A stretch of 64,000 nucleotides of DNA from Lactarius indigo (Eukaryota > Basidiomycota > Agaricomycetes > Russulales > Russulaceae): contig JAFKAC010000001.1 of assembly GCA_025766275.1 (NCBI GenBank), positions 620,001-684,000 on the forward strand, written 5' to 3'. This document shows, one piece after another, positions 46,660 through 58,569 of the stretch. The notes under the pieces are model-generated. The model made no database searches, had not been told where the DNA came from, and worked only from the letters and a program-made list of their open reading frames with translations. The position numbers and the translations under genes are program-made. Each line of letters opens with the position of its first letter. The stretch's first letter is position 1.

Positions 46660-48111
46660 TCAGGACTCTGGGTCTACAAGGTCATAGATGTCCGCATCGA
46701 GGTCATTCTCCGGCCACAGGGAAATGTCGAGTCGGCAGTAATGGGTTTTGAGGAAAAGAAAGGGTCCGCGCTTTCCGCACTTATGGCACATCTTGTATTG
46801 CGGGCATCGAATCTCGTCGTGGTTGGCGTCCATACGGAAACATCGCCCGCACCACCTCCCCTGAGTGTCGGTCGCAACTGTTGGTGGTTCTGGGACTGTG
46901 AAGGATGTGGATGCCTCGTTGCTCGTGGCCTGTCGGATACGCTCGTCCGCTTGCGAGGTGGTGATGACTTCGTCAACCATCCCGGCGCGACGGAAAATGC
47001 ACCGATAAGACTGATGCTCTTGACTCTGACAGTGTCGGCAGGCCGGTCGCGGTCTGGTAGGGCAATCGCGCACCAGATGGTGGGAGTTGCCGCAATGATA
47101 ACAACGCCATCGGTGAGTTTTGTCAGCGAGACGAGGGAATTCAAGAGGTCCTCCTCGTCGTGGAGCGAAGGGAATGGCGTATCGTGAGTGTCGAAGGGGG
47201 GCGGGTAAGGCTGTCATGCGTGCGTACTCGTTGCCAATAGTGGCGAGGGCCCCAGCGTACTGAAGCCTCCTTTTGGTGCTGGCCAGCATCAGATCTATCG
47301 TGAGTCGTTCCGACCGTAGCTTCTGTGCGTCTTCCTCTAGTTTCTCGCATTTTTCATCAATCTCCTTGAGTGCCAGGAGTCCGGTTCGTAGCCTAGTGAC
47401 TTCAGCTGTGAGGCGTGGGGAGTTGAGCTCGATGAGGGTTTCGTCTAGAGCACAAGCGCAAATGTCGTGGGGGTCGAAAAACTGAAGTTGCTCGGCTGTG
47501 AAGGGGGGTGCTGAAACATTAGGCCTGAGTGATGAGAGGTAGACTGTTTCCCCATAGTGTGGTTGCCCAGCGCCCATCGTCCCCACTACCTCGGTGAATC
47601 CCTTGCGATAGTAGATGTACTTCGCGGTGTTGGATCCACCGTCAGGCAGTGGGATCTGTAGGGGGTAGTACTTGGGGCTTCCCAGAACATTCGGGAAGAA
47701 GGGGGCGCCGGGGTCGTCAGTATCAGCAGGTGGGGAGTCGGGTCTGTCGTAGTCAATGGGGGTGTGAACGCGAACCGGGGTAAATGGTTCAAGTGGTGGG
47801 GGTGGTGTGGATGGTGTCGAGGATGGCGGTGACGGGGGTTGTGGTTCGGGAGGAGGGGTCGATTGTTGTCGGGGAGGAGGGGTCGGGGAGTATTGCCCTT
47901 CTTCAGGTGTGGATGGGGTGAGCTCCCCGGGTTCTCGTTCCGGAATGTGGAGTTCAGCGTAGGTGGTTGTGTGTTGGGGAGAAGGGGGTGGTGATAAACG
48001 GGGGATGTCGGAGAGGTCGATGGTGACGATCCCTTGTTTGAGGGCGGCTTCGAGTTGGGGGTTGCTGAGGATTTGGACAAGGGTGGTGTCGGAGACTGGT
48101 GTGTCGGTCAT
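46660..48111 (-). CDS. Gypsy-1 ORF3, zinc-knuckle protein downstream of pol
   Basis: Intact 483-codon frame, sense to the element, starting 41 nt after the chromodomain stop and ending 20 nt before the polypurine tract, the place where env would lie. Residues ~40-130 are Pro/Ser/Thr rich. A coiled coil runs at about 240-290 (LTAEVTRLRTGLLALKEID). Then come Cys-rich motifs: CYHCGNSHHLVRDC and CRHCQSQEHQSYRC, both C-x2-C-x4-H-x4-C retroviral-type knuckles, plus CGRCF...RC and CHKCGKRG...HYC. It has no signal peptide or membrane segment, so it is not an envelope. It probably binds nucleic acid. It could be a second Gag-like protein; I do not know a named family. Confidence 0.8.
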   Translation of the reverse strand: MTDTPVSDTTLVQILSNPQLEAALKQGIVTIDLSDIPRLSPPPSPQHTTTYAELHIPEREPGELTPSTPEEGQYSPTPPPRQQSTPPPEPQPPSPPSSTPSTPPPPLEPFTPVRVHTPIDYDRPDSPPADTDDPGAPFFPNVLGSPKYYPLQIPLPDGGSNTAKYIYYRKGFTEVVGTMGAGQPHYGETVYLSSLRPNVSAPPFTAEQLQFFDPHDICACALDETLIELNSPRLTAEVTRLRTGLLALKEIDEKCEKLEEDAQKLRSERLTIDLMLASTKRRLQYAGALATIGNEYARMTALPAPLRHSRYAIPFAPRRGGPLEFPRLADKTHRWRCYHCGNSHHLVRDCPTRPRPACRHCQSQEHQSYRCIFRRAGMVDEVITTSQADERIRQATSNEASTSFTVPEPPTVATDTQGRWCGRCFRMDANHDEIRCPQYKMCHKCGKRGPFLFLKTHYCRLDISLWPENDLDADIYDLVDPES

Positions 48112-48151
48112 TGTGGGGCTGGGGAATTTGGGAGTGTAGTTGCTCGTATTT

Positions 48152-51100
48152 TTATATGGTTCGTCCAGCCCCCTTGGTGGTCGGATATCGTCGGTAATAA
48201 TCTTTGATGATGTCTGTGGCGTGGGTCATGTTTGTTGCGGGTTCCCATGTATTATTGCTTGGTGGGAATCCCTTCCACTTTACTAGGTAGTGGAGTTTAC
48301 GCCCTTTTCCTCATTCCTGGGCGTCTTCGATTCGCTCCACTTCATACTCCTCTTCTCCATCGATAAGGTCCGGCAGAGGTCGGGTATAGTTTTCGCCGTG
48401 CATTTCCGTCTCCTTATAAGGGGTGAGGAGGTTTGCATGGAACACCGGATGTATCTTCCATGACGTCAGAAGTTCTAATTCGTACGAGACATCTGATAGA
48501 ACTTTGGTGATTTTGAAGGGTCCGTGGCGCTTCGGAGCTAATTTGCTTGTGGGATAGAAGGTACGGAGATTTGTCCCTTCTAGCCATACTTGGTCTCCTT
48601 GTTGATAAGGTGTGAATCCGGTTTTTCCCCGTTGCGCCATAAGGTGTTGAGCATGCGTGATACTGTCTTGTGCGTGTTGGCGGAGTATTAATAGTTCCTC
48701 CAGTCGTTGGTCCACCGTAGGGCTATTGGATGGTTTCGGTGTCCACGTGGTTCGCAGTTCCCATCCCATGATAAGCGAAAAGGGGGAGTGTTTGGTAGTG
48801 GCGTTTCTCCAGGAGTTATGAGCGAATTGTGCCATAGGCAGCAGTTCTGCCCAGTTATCCTGTTGCACGTTGCACCAATGTCGTAGGTATTGTTCTAGCC
48901 ATTGATTGGTGCGTTCTGATTGGCCATCTGTTTGAGGGTGATATGCTGATGACACGTTCTGTTGTATTCCCAGTGTTTTGCATAACTGCCTCATAAATGT
49001 GGACGTGAACCTCGGATCTCGGTCAGATATGATCCTTCGGGGTAGACCGTAATGGGGATAGACGTGTTGGAGATAGAGTTTGGCCACTCCTTCTGACGTT
49101 ATGGTTTCGTTGCATGGTATGAATATTGCTGCTTTCGAGCAATTGTGGTCTGTAATAGTGAGGATTGAATCAAATCCTCCTGATGGTGGGAGTTTGACGA
49201 TGAAGTCCATGGCTACTACCTCGAATGGTTCGGCCGATGGTTCAGTGGTAATAGGGAACAGGTGTGGCTTTTGTCGGTGAGGGTTAATTTTGTTGCTTTG
49301 GCATGTCGCACATCCTTTGACGTAGGCTTCCACGTCCTTACGCATGTTGGGCCACCAGAAGTCACGTCGTACTAGCTCTAAGGTGTTTGCGATTCCTGGA
49401 TGTCCGGCGCTCGGAGTATCGTGGAAAAAGGTAATCACTCCCCGTTTAAGATCGTTGTTTCCCACAACAATGAGGGCGTCATTCTTCCACCATAAGCCGT
49501 CGTGCTTCTTCAGGTTATGGGGTTCGATCCATGGGAGAAGCGTTGTCTCGTCCATGTTTTGTGCAATTTGGGTCCATATGTCCATATCATGCATGGACGT
49601 TTGAGTTATTTTGAGGAACACTTCTTCTGGGAGTACCGTGACATGGTCGTTGTCGCTGGTGCCATCATCGTAGTCGGGTCGTCTTGATAACGAGTCCGCT
49701 TGGGTATTTTTCTTACCAGGAATATGTTTGAGTACGAAATTGTACTCGGACAACTCCTGGAATTCTCGCACCACTCGTCGATTGATCTTCCTGGGTTCTT
49801 TCCAATATTGTAGGTTGGCGTGGTCCGTATGAATGGTTATTAGGTGGGGAGATCCCACTAGGTATGTGCGCCATGTTCGCAGTGCTTTGACGATCGCTAA
49901 TAGTTCCCTGTCGTAGATGTTGTAATTGCGTTCCGCTTCTGATAGGGATTCGGAATAGAACGCAATTGGGTGGATTTTGTCGTCTTCTCCCTTCTGGTTT
50001 AGGACCACGCCCAGGGCGTAACTCGAGGCGTCGACTTCAATTTCGAAGGGTTGATCTAATTTCGGGAACAATAGTACCGGCTCTGAGCTGATACACTCTT
50101 TGATGGTGTCAAAAGCTCTTTGTCTGATTTCTGTCCACTCCCAGGGGACATCCTTCTTCATGAGATCATGAAGAGGTCTTGCAATCGTAGAGAACCCGCG
50201 TATGAATCGTCGGTAAAAGTTGCAAAACCCCAGGAAGGCCCGTACTTCTTTCAACGATGTTGGCGCCTTCCAATCTCGTACCCCCTGAACCTTGACCGGG
50301 TCCATTCATAACTGCCCATGTCTGATGATAAGCCCCAAGTATTCCACTTCATAGACTTTGAACACGCATTTTTCTGGTTTGATGTATAAATCGTGTTCAT
50401 TGCAGAGGTCGAGAACCTGGTGCAATATCTGTCTATGGTGGGTACGGTCGTCCTTTGTCGCGATTAGGATATCGTCCATATACACGATAACTTCACCCGT
50501 TAGTACTAACTCCCGGAAGATGGTGTCCATCATGGTTTGAAAGGTGCTGGGGGAGTTGGTAAGCCCGAAGAACATGACTCGGGGTTCAAACAGTCCTTGG
50601 TTTGTTTTGAATGCTGCCTTCCATTCGTCCCCTTCTTTGATTCGGACATTGTTGTATCCCCATCGAACGTCAAGTTTCGAGTAGAGCCGTGCCTCTCGAA
50701 TTTTGTCAATGAGTTCGGGAATTAGGGGAAGTGGGTAGTGGTTTTTTATGGTGAGCTCGTTAAGGCGACGGTAATCCTGTACCGGGCGTAGTTTTCCATC
50801 CTTTTTCTTGATGAAGAAGAAGGGAGATGCGTATGGGGATTTCGATGGTTGGATATATTTTTTCTCCAGGTGTTCCGTTACGAATTCTGTTAGTTTCTCG
50901 GTTTCAGGAATCGTGAGTGGATACACCTTGCAGTCCATTGTTTCTGGGGCGGTTGGGATCAGATCTATAGCATGGTCCCATGGTCGTGAAGGGGGGAAAT
51001 GTTGGGACGCTTCTTCGCTGAATACCTTCTGATGTCTCCGATATTCTTCTGGGACCATCTCTTCGAAGGTCTTCTGCGGTTTTTTTGCTGCTTCCTGCTG

Positions 51101-51685
51101 CGCCAATTCCGATGCCGTCGTTGTCTTTCGCAGTCGGATGTGAGGGTCGTCGGTCTTCTCTAGTTGTTCCCAGGCTAATTCATCCAGTTGGTACGTCTCC
51201 AATGCCTTAATAGTGGCTTCTAAAGGCATGGCTTCGTCGGACAAATGTAGACTGGTTATAACCACTGGCTGGAATTCTTCGTCAATTGTAGCATCCTGCC
51301 AGTGAAACTTGGGTTTGAAAGCCGTGAACCAAGGGTATCCGAGTATAACTTCGTCGTTCCCTAGGTCGGTGATGAGGAATCGAAGGTTCTGGGTTCTTCC
51401 CCCTGTCTTAACGGTGAGATTGGTGAAGGACGTGATTTCCCCTCCTTGATTATGGGTTCCATCTACGTTCCATATCTTGATAGGTCGTTCAGTAGCTAGC
51501 CAGGCAATCTTGAGTCGCTTCAAAAGGTTTGCGCTTATAAAGTTGTCGGTTGCACCAGAGTCTATTAGGACGTTTCGTTCGGCCGTCGCATGAGCAGATT
51601 TGAAAAGTACTGGAATTCTCATGGATCGGAATCTGCTATTGTACACGCTAAGTTTTAATGCTCTAGCCCAGGCCGCCGGGTTCAA
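48152..51685 (-). pseudogene. pol: Gypsy-1 pol (protease-RT-RNase H-integrase-chromodomain), two in-frame stops
   Basis: Frame is -1 relative to gag and overlaps its stop by a few bases, as usual for this class. Domains in order: aspartic protease (LIDSGATDNFIS, ~1630 nt from the RT end), reverse transcriptase with the catalytic VYMDDIL, RNase H (IEVDASSYALG, HTDHANL), integrase HHCC and DDE core (VVAMDFIVKL, SDRDPRF), and a C-terminal chromodomain (LVKWKGFPPSNNTWEP). Two TGA codons break the frame without changing it: 50306-50308 (after LIIRHGQL, between RT and RNase H) and 48311-48313 (just inside the chromodomain). Both fit CGA to TGA changes. About 1178 codons. The chromodomain places it among chromoviruses. 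Confidence 0.9.
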
Positions 51686-53096
51686 GCGTTCAGAAAATCC
51701 TTCTTCTGCCCGAAGAGTTTGTCCACCATTAGTTCTCGTACCTCGGGGGTTTGAGCGAATAAAGCTGCTACTTGGGCGTCCGCTTGTTCTTCGTTTGAGA
51801 GGGGTCGTGAGGCCGTCATAGAAATGGTGGCTGTGGTGGGAGCGGAGTCACTAGTGCTCGCAGCCTTAGCGGTGGTGGTTGGTTTCTGGGGGCAGAACCT
51901 GGAGATATGCCCTTGGCCTCGGCATCGGAAGCATCTTCCTTCTTTTTGGAGTTGCTTCTTTTCATCGTCCGTCATTGCCGCTCTTGCGCGAGTACGGCTG
52001 ACGTCCATTGCATTTGGGTCTTTGGCTTTATTGAGGGCATTCAGCCATTGGTCCCGAGAGGCACCTCCCTTTTTGTCCGTTCTTCCCTTCGTAAGCCTGT
52101 CTTTGAGCAGGAGGTATTCTGCTTGTTGGAGCGTTACTGCTGTTTTCCAATCGTCCCAGTCTACAGGGTGGTGGAACTTGATTGCGTTGATAACTAGCGC
52201 ATTTGGGAGGCCCTTCTGGAAAATTTCCAGGGTTGTGGCTTCATCTTTATTGTACCCCGCCTTATTGGCCAGATTGGAGAATTTGGCTATGTAAGTGTCG
52301 ATGTCTTCTTTATCCATTCGTAGACTTTGAATAGCATGCCGGGCTTTCTGCTGCTGGGTGGTGTCTGTATATGCTCGGATAAAGCGAGTTTCTATGGTGT
52401 CCCATAGGTTCTCGGTGTTCATGGCCACGCCACCCGCTAGTTGGTCAGCCAGCCATTGTATTTGTTCTTCGACCCAGTCGTCCACTAGTGGTCCTTGGAT
52501 ATAGGAAAGGAGGGTCATTGCGCGGGAGTAGGGGAGGGTCAATTGTTGAACGTTTGGATTCATCCCTCGGTAGAGGGCGAAAGCATTAAGGAAGGCTCGG
52601 CTGGTTTCTCGATCTCTGGTAAATTCTGGTGGAGGATTTCCTCCGAGGCGTCCATTTGGTTGAGGGAGTCCTCCGGCGGCGGGTCCTGCTGCTGCTCCGC
52701 CGCCTCCACCTCCAGGCGCACTGCCTCCACTTCCAGGCACACCGCCTCCATGATGGCTTCCTGTGCCTCCTGCAATGCCTCCTCCGCTTGTCGACATACT
52801 TCCTCCCACAGGATGTCCTCCACTACCTGCAGGATTCGCTGTCGAGGAGCCTGTGGTTGGTTGCGAGGAGGTGAGGGTGGTGGAGAGTTGGGTTGTGGAC
52901 ATATTGGCATATGATGCGAAGTCTACGGGGCGTTGAATTGTTGGTGTGAGTGTTGGATTATCTAGGTCTGGTTTGGATGATGGTTCTTCGATGTCGGAAT
53001 CTGCTTCGATGGCGCTAACTTGCCCTTTTCCTGGTCCAAGTCCTAGATGGATAGGGACGGGTTTGTACGAATACCAGGAATGTTTCGTATCAGCAT
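51682..53096 (-). pseudogene. gag: Gypsy-1 gag, C-terminal part (interrupted)
   Basis: Contains a low-complexity Gly/Ser stretch, the retrotransposon gag domain (FTRDRETSRAFLNAFALYRG ... LVDDWVEEQIQWLAD), and a CCHC knuckle CFRCRGQGHISRFC. It ends before pol. The N-terminal 72 codons lie 10.45 kb away at 63549-63764, because a Plavaka-type element sits between them. Removing that element and one copy of a 2 bp duplication brings both parts into one frame (…VAYSH then ADTKHSW…), about 542 codons. Confidence 0.88.
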
Positions 53097-53118
53097 CAGC
53101 AATTTGACAGAAAAGTTT
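53097..53118 (+). repeat. Left terminal inverted repeat of Plavaka-type element
   Basis: CAGCAATTTGACAGAAAAGT and on; complement at 63527-63548. Confidence 0.82.
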
Positions 53119-53394
53119 TCGCCGGTTTCGCAACCCGAAAAACCATCAAAAACCGTTAAAAACAATAAAAACCATACTCATTCAGAGACTTGGTGACCTG
53201 AGTCGATTTTTACGAAAACCTAAGGTAGCGACGGGGGAAAAAACCCGGAAAACTAGAGGAAACTACAATAACTCGAAAACTGTACTATATGTCTAAATGT
53301 GTTCTTAAGTAGTATAAGATAGAGTAGAGAATAGCTAGGATTAAAAGCCACGACAAAATACTATGATTAGAGGTCAAACAATGGGCAATAAGTG

Positions 53395-55786
53395 CTAATT
53401 CCGAGACTTTGTAGGGCTAGATGAAAGATAAAAGTCAGCACGATATGCTGACAATAGCGATTCATCAACACGATTCTCTTCATCATAGGCCACAAAATTC
53501 AGAGCTTGTGCCCAGCGAGACTCGCTGACTTGGCTGAGGATCCTATCAAAGTCTTTCATCGAGTTCCAGGTGGTTCGGTGATTGAAATCACCAGGTGCGT
53601 TGAATCCACCTGTCAAGTGGGCTCTCATCGCACGCTCAACCTGTAAACTTGTCAGATAATGGGCCTGGGATGAGTTGCTGCAAATAGTGATGCCAACACA
53701 CCGCGGTTAAAATCATCACATAAAGCCCTTTTGGCGGGCTCTTTGGTCCAAGAGATGGACGGAGAACTGACCTTGATGCAAAGCTTAAGTATGTCTCGGC
53801 AACTGGGAGGATGAACTGTGAGCGCAAAAACCCATCGGGTTTCTAACATGCGTCATGAGCATGAGCAACAATCTCCAACAGCAAAAATAAACTCACCTTG
53901 TAGTTTGGGTCATCCTTCCGAAGCTTGCTGGACTTTGGGACAGGGTTTTTGTAGTAAGCTGGTCCACCTGACCGCAACGCCCAGTGGACATAATCCCTGA
54001 TCTTGTCTGGTTGGTCCTTGAACTCAGCACGCTCGAAAAATGTCTTCACTAGCAGAAGGACATCACTTGCGAGCTTCGACCTTCGAGTCTTCATTCGGTC
54101 ATAGGCCTATCAGGAAACATTAGTTAGTCAACCGCACAAGGATCATGTGACATACCGCCTTAACGATGCCATCTTGCGGGCTCAGCGTGTATGAAATATT
54201 TGTGAATGAGAGGTCAAACACAACCTGCACAGCCTCAACAAGGGCACCGGACTCCCGCACCCAATCAGTAAATGGGTGGTCAGAAATATAAAGAGCATGG
54301 GACAGTGTTGGAAGAAAGATGCGAGTCCAACGTGAATCGTCGAGGCACTGACGAGTGATGTCGGTATGTGCCTCGGTAAGGGACTTGCTGGGTTCGTGTT
54401 GCTTATATGATGCGTCCTTCTTGACTGTTGCTTTCGTTGCTTTTGATTTGGGTATCTAGTTGATACGTTTGGGGTCAAATGAGTCGGAACAACCAAGTAA
54501 AAAAATATATTGACTCACTTTCCGTGTGGCTTGCAATCTACCTGGGCGGATGTCTGCTTTCATTCCGATCTTCACAAGCTGGTAAAATAAGAATCATGAG
54601 AATTCTGATGAGATGACATGCAAGGAATACCTCATTCACGCGAGGTGGCTTGTCCAAGACCAGAGATTGAATTTCCGCAACCACTGGGCACGTTTCTTCG
54701 AGGTCACTGTCACCAAGGCCCCCAAGCTCAAACGGGTCAGTGACACCTGGCTGCTGGACCAGAGTGGGAATGGGAACAGGGTTTGGTACAGCGAGAGCTT
54801 GCAGTCGAAGACCAGAGTTCGCGTATTTCTTGCGACGAAGGTCTTGTGCCGTGAACCTGCTTGTTTCACAATGGGTCAGAGTTATGCAAAGGTGCAGTGA
54901 TTGTGCACGTCTCACTTTCCAATATCGTGCTTTGAATGGGTCTTCTCAGTGTGTTCGGCGCCACGTAAGTCTTCCATCCTTGTTATAAGTTCTTGACGGG
55001 CCGCACCCTTGACGCGTTTGTTACCCTGAGACTGTTGGCAGTATGAGTGACGAACCGACAGATCTATATATGACGTTAAACACTGGCCTTCTTTTGTGTT
55101 TTGGTGGCCTTGTCGGATTCGGATGAAGAGTCGTCAGAGTTGAAGCCATTGTCGGCCTCCCTCAAGTCGAAGCACTCATCGTCACTCTCTACATCAATGT
55201 GGCGCCGCTTACGAATTGCGGTAGATAAGCGTTGCGGGTGTAATATGGGCAGGTCGTCCTCCTCGTGTTCTTCCATTAAATTCAACTGCGTGAGGTGTTC
55301 CTTTGCCATCTGGACCTCGTGCAGCTTCTCCTTGAGGGCCTTCGCCCCAGCTTGACGGTCGGCCTCAATCTGTTCCTTGCTGCATCGGGGTTTTGGCTGA
55401 CCTGCAGGGTGAATGTTACGGCCTGGTCGACTTGGAAGTGTGCGAGTAGCCACAGCGGCCTTTACTTGTGCGCTTCGTCTTTCTCCTTTCGGGGCTACTC
55501 TATTGTCAGCGGTTTGACTGTCATCGTAGCCAAAACCCACACCTTGTCTTACTTTTCCCGGACGTCCAGTAGCCTTTTTGTTAGCCACCACTGTGCCGAG
55601 ACCTTTGTCAACGTCGACATCTGAAGAATGATGAGCGCTGGCAACAGTGGGCTTTTGGCCTCACTTACCTGGCCCCTTAGTTGAAGGGTGCTCGTCACTT
55701 GTGGGAGTAAGGGTGTTGCCGCTGTTGGTAGTGGTGTCAGGTACAGACTTTGTTGTGACACTTCGGGTTCGACGGGTGGTTGGCAT
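53395..55786 (-). CDS. DUF6532 domain protein (transposon passenger)
   Basis: Multi-exon gene. The start at 55786 (MPTTRRTRSVTTKSV) is followed by a 1st intron after KGP (GTAAGT...CAG, about 55673-55622). A basic, disordered N-terminal part follows, with a helical EADRQAGAKALKEKLHEVQ stretch and an acidic patch (55.6-55.1 kb), then several short exons (54.9-54.2 kb). The DUF6532 domain is at 54.1-53.4 kb: KTRRSKLASDVLLLVKTFF, IRDYVHWALRSGGPAYYKNP, FLRSQFILPVAETYLSF, PKGLYVMILTAV, SESRWAQALNFV. It ends after SPTKSRN at 53395. The exact exons in the middle are not fixed. The domain is of unknown function and expanded in Agaricomycetes. It lies wholly inside the transposon ends, opposite the transposase. 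Confidence 0.78.
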
Positions 55787-55889
55787 TGATGTGACATGGT
55801 ATGCGCAGGAGAGAAGGACAAGGGAACGTGAAAGACAGGCTAAGGGGAAAAGACTGAGTAGGCAAGACGGGTCAAATATATCTATAAGT

Positions 55890-56770
55890 CCTACCTAGGA
55901 GCCCCAAAACCGTGGCAATGGAGTCCAAATTGGACGGTTCCGGCAATGGAAACACGGCGGAATGATAGATAGGTCCTATTAAGGTATAGTCCACCACATG
56001 AAACACGAAGACTGAGGGCAGGGATGCAATAGTTAGCGTATGGCCAAGTCCTGTAGCGTAACAAGGGGACCATCAAGAAAGTATTGATCTAATAAATGGC
56101 AGATCAGTGGGACGGGGAGCTTACATGAAACGAATCTACCACTCTGCTGTGCATCAGTCCATAAGGGGTTTGTGACGTTGTGATATGACGACGAGGCATT
56201 GAGCCTGTGCTGGGAACAGCCATCACAATGACCCCTGGGTTGTGTATCAGGCAGTTGGTCGTGTTGTAGCTCTCGTGTCTCATGGGAGGTAAGGGAAGTG
56301 TAGAATGTGTATGCGTAGTATATGAATTCTTGAAGGTATTCCAAGGAGATCCTGGAGCTAAGAGAGTGACGGAGGACAGTAAGTACTTCGCAACTTAGAG
56401 AATGGGAGGGTTGACACATGCACATACCATCGGGGAAGGTTATAATACATCCATTAATGTCTAGTTGTTGAGGATCCAGCAGAGCGACGTTGGTTGACGT
56501 TGGTGCTGAAGCACCCAACGTTGGATGTGCGGACCACATCGTCTGCCAATTCTACGGTATGACATGCTAACCTGGTGGCAGCAGGAGGGGAGGGCGAGGT
56601 AATAGTTGTCGTGGGCGCACCTAGCATTGGCAGTTTGCCCCCTATTGTTGTCGTCGGTGGTGCATGCGGCCACATCGGTAGTACGATACCTGTGTCCCTT
56701 CTGTGAGATTGTGTATCTCTTGGTGACTTGCATGATACCACTGGCACACTAGGCTTGTTGAGGCACAGAA
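55890..56770 (-). other. Unassigned segment inside the transposon
   Basis: One 168-codon minus-strand frame (56033-56539) rich in His, Ser and Cys has no recognisable domain; a second frame (56454-56747) overlaps it. Possibly another captured or decayed fragment. Confidence 0.35.
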
Positions 56771-56789
56771 ATCAAATAAAAAAAAAGGT

Positions 56790-57950
56790 AGGCGCACTGT
56801 GGATATACGTTTGATCGTGCCCAGTTTTCGGTGCCCATGTCGACATCCCGGCCGCCACGGTCTGTACTATACTCAGGGAAAAACCAGTCCAGGGGAACCT
56901 GTGAGGACGCCGGGTCAGAGGAAGCTGAAACACGGAAACGTCAAAGGTGACTTGACTTGGTCTAAGGCCGTCTTCACTAGCCGAATCGATGGCGGGTATG
57001 CGTTCAATGGTACCAAATATTTTGGGTGCGGCACGACAGCCCTGGGTTATAGCTACAAGTCCATGAATTAGCAATAATTAATCAAGGCAGAGAAAAGTAA
57101 CTCATACCCTGCGCGTTGGGAGCCATAAGAGCGAGGGAAAAGGAACCGATAAGAACTGCCAAGATGACGTTGATGATCAGGCCAGTGTCGGCATGACCTT
57201 GGTTGATGAGCGTAGTGCCAAAACTGAACACTAGTATATGCGGTGTGCAAGTCAATAACACGCGGTTGGATTATAAGAGAAAGAAAGGGAGGGCGAAAAA
57301 CTGACTGAGAGCGTAAGTGGCATAGATGGCAAAGAAAAAGCTGGAGAGACCGATGCCATGGCAGATCGCTGCCCGGCCATCCAGAGAGGGCCTTATGGAC
57401 AGGAATATCGTATAAGGATGCGAGCGCACTTTGGGTGCCAAAAGCTTGAGCAGTGCGGATCGTGGACACAGCTTCTTCTGCAAGGGTACCACCCTCAGCG
57501 ACGTGTTTGGACAAAACGAGAGGAAACACGAATGGGTGTTGGTCTGAATGCGGGTGGTGATCTCACCAGCGCCAACTTTATCAAAGAAGGCAATATCCTG
57601 GCGGAGGACTGCTTTGAGATAGCGTTCGCCGAATTTGCTTAGCGGCGACCTCAGCGGTATAGACCCAGATACACATGTAGGTGTACGTAGAAACGAACAA
57701 GCCCACACCTGTGTGGACATGGACAATACCAATTAGTAATTCAGAACCAGAGTAGCGTATCAGCGAAGTGACGAGTGACGAACCGATATACATCAGGTAA
57801 GACGCATCTTGAGCAGCAACGTGACGGAAGTTCTTTGCGGGTTGGTCGGCTCTAGTTGTCGACCCTGGGTCATTAAGATCAAGATTGTTGAGGGCAATGG
57901 AGAAGTCAACGAAGATGAAAGAACGACATAGGGAAGAGAAACGAACCAAG
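56790..57950 (-). pseudogene. Captured ABC transporter (MDR/Ste6-type) fragment, middle part
   Basis: Minus strand, in order: YLMYIG with FVSTYTYMCIWVYTAEVAAK (transmembrane domain 1), YLKAVLRQDIAFFDKVGAGE (the intracellular-loop signature of MDR-type transporters), a gap where about 100 residues are absent, TLAEEAVSTIRTAQAFGTQ, a further membrane helix, SLALMAPNAQ|AITQGC..APKIFGTIERIPAIDSAS with an intact intron between, and then decay before the first nucleotide-binding domain. Internal deletions and frame changes rule out function. It resembles the first half of an ATP-driven full transporter; no Walker motifs are left. Confidence 0.75.
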
Positions 57951-58039
57951 GCAGTGATTCACCGGTCCAAGCGTCCGTCCGACACCAACGAGAGAATGAC
58001 GACGAAGTCGAGGCGACAAATAAAACGCGCGGGTTGGGC

Positions 58040-58545
58040 GAAGCGCTAGACGTCGAGGTCGTCAGTCATCGGTATGAAAGAGCGAGAGGGGAGAAAGAAC
58101 ACGAACTTGAACAGCAATTCCAACCTTCGAAAACACGGGCTTGCACCAACGAACAGCGAGCACAGAACGGGGAGTCAAGAAAACAAGCACAAGTTCACAG
58201 ACGGAGAAAAGAGATGGGGCAGAGTGGAAGGGGAAGAAATCGCGCGAACAGATTGCGAGATGGCTCGCCAAGGCCAAGGCTGCAGGACGTCGTTAGTTAT
58301 GAGTGTGAAAAAGACGAGACGGACGAGAGACGGACCTGAATAGCCGTTCGATGATCAAAGCACCTGTCTGCGCCATCAGCCCAACGAATACATGACAGAA
58401 CGCCAAGAAACGAGAACGAGTTGCAGAAGACAAGGAGTGTGGGGGATGGGAGAGCTGGGAGCGGTCGTAGAGGAAAATACGATGCGAGAACGTCTCGCGA
58501 ATGCCTTGACATCGACGTTGTCAGTTATAAATATGAAAGCAGAAG
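58040..58545. repeat. Three diverged ~230 bp tandem units
   Basis: A GACGTCG..GT(C/T)AGT(C/T)AT...(T)ATGAAA block recurs at about 58047, 58286 and 58507. Between the blocks the sequence is poorly conserved. No gene seen here. Confidence 0.5.
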
Positions 58546-58569
58546 GCAGAAGGAAGCGACGAACCTAGT

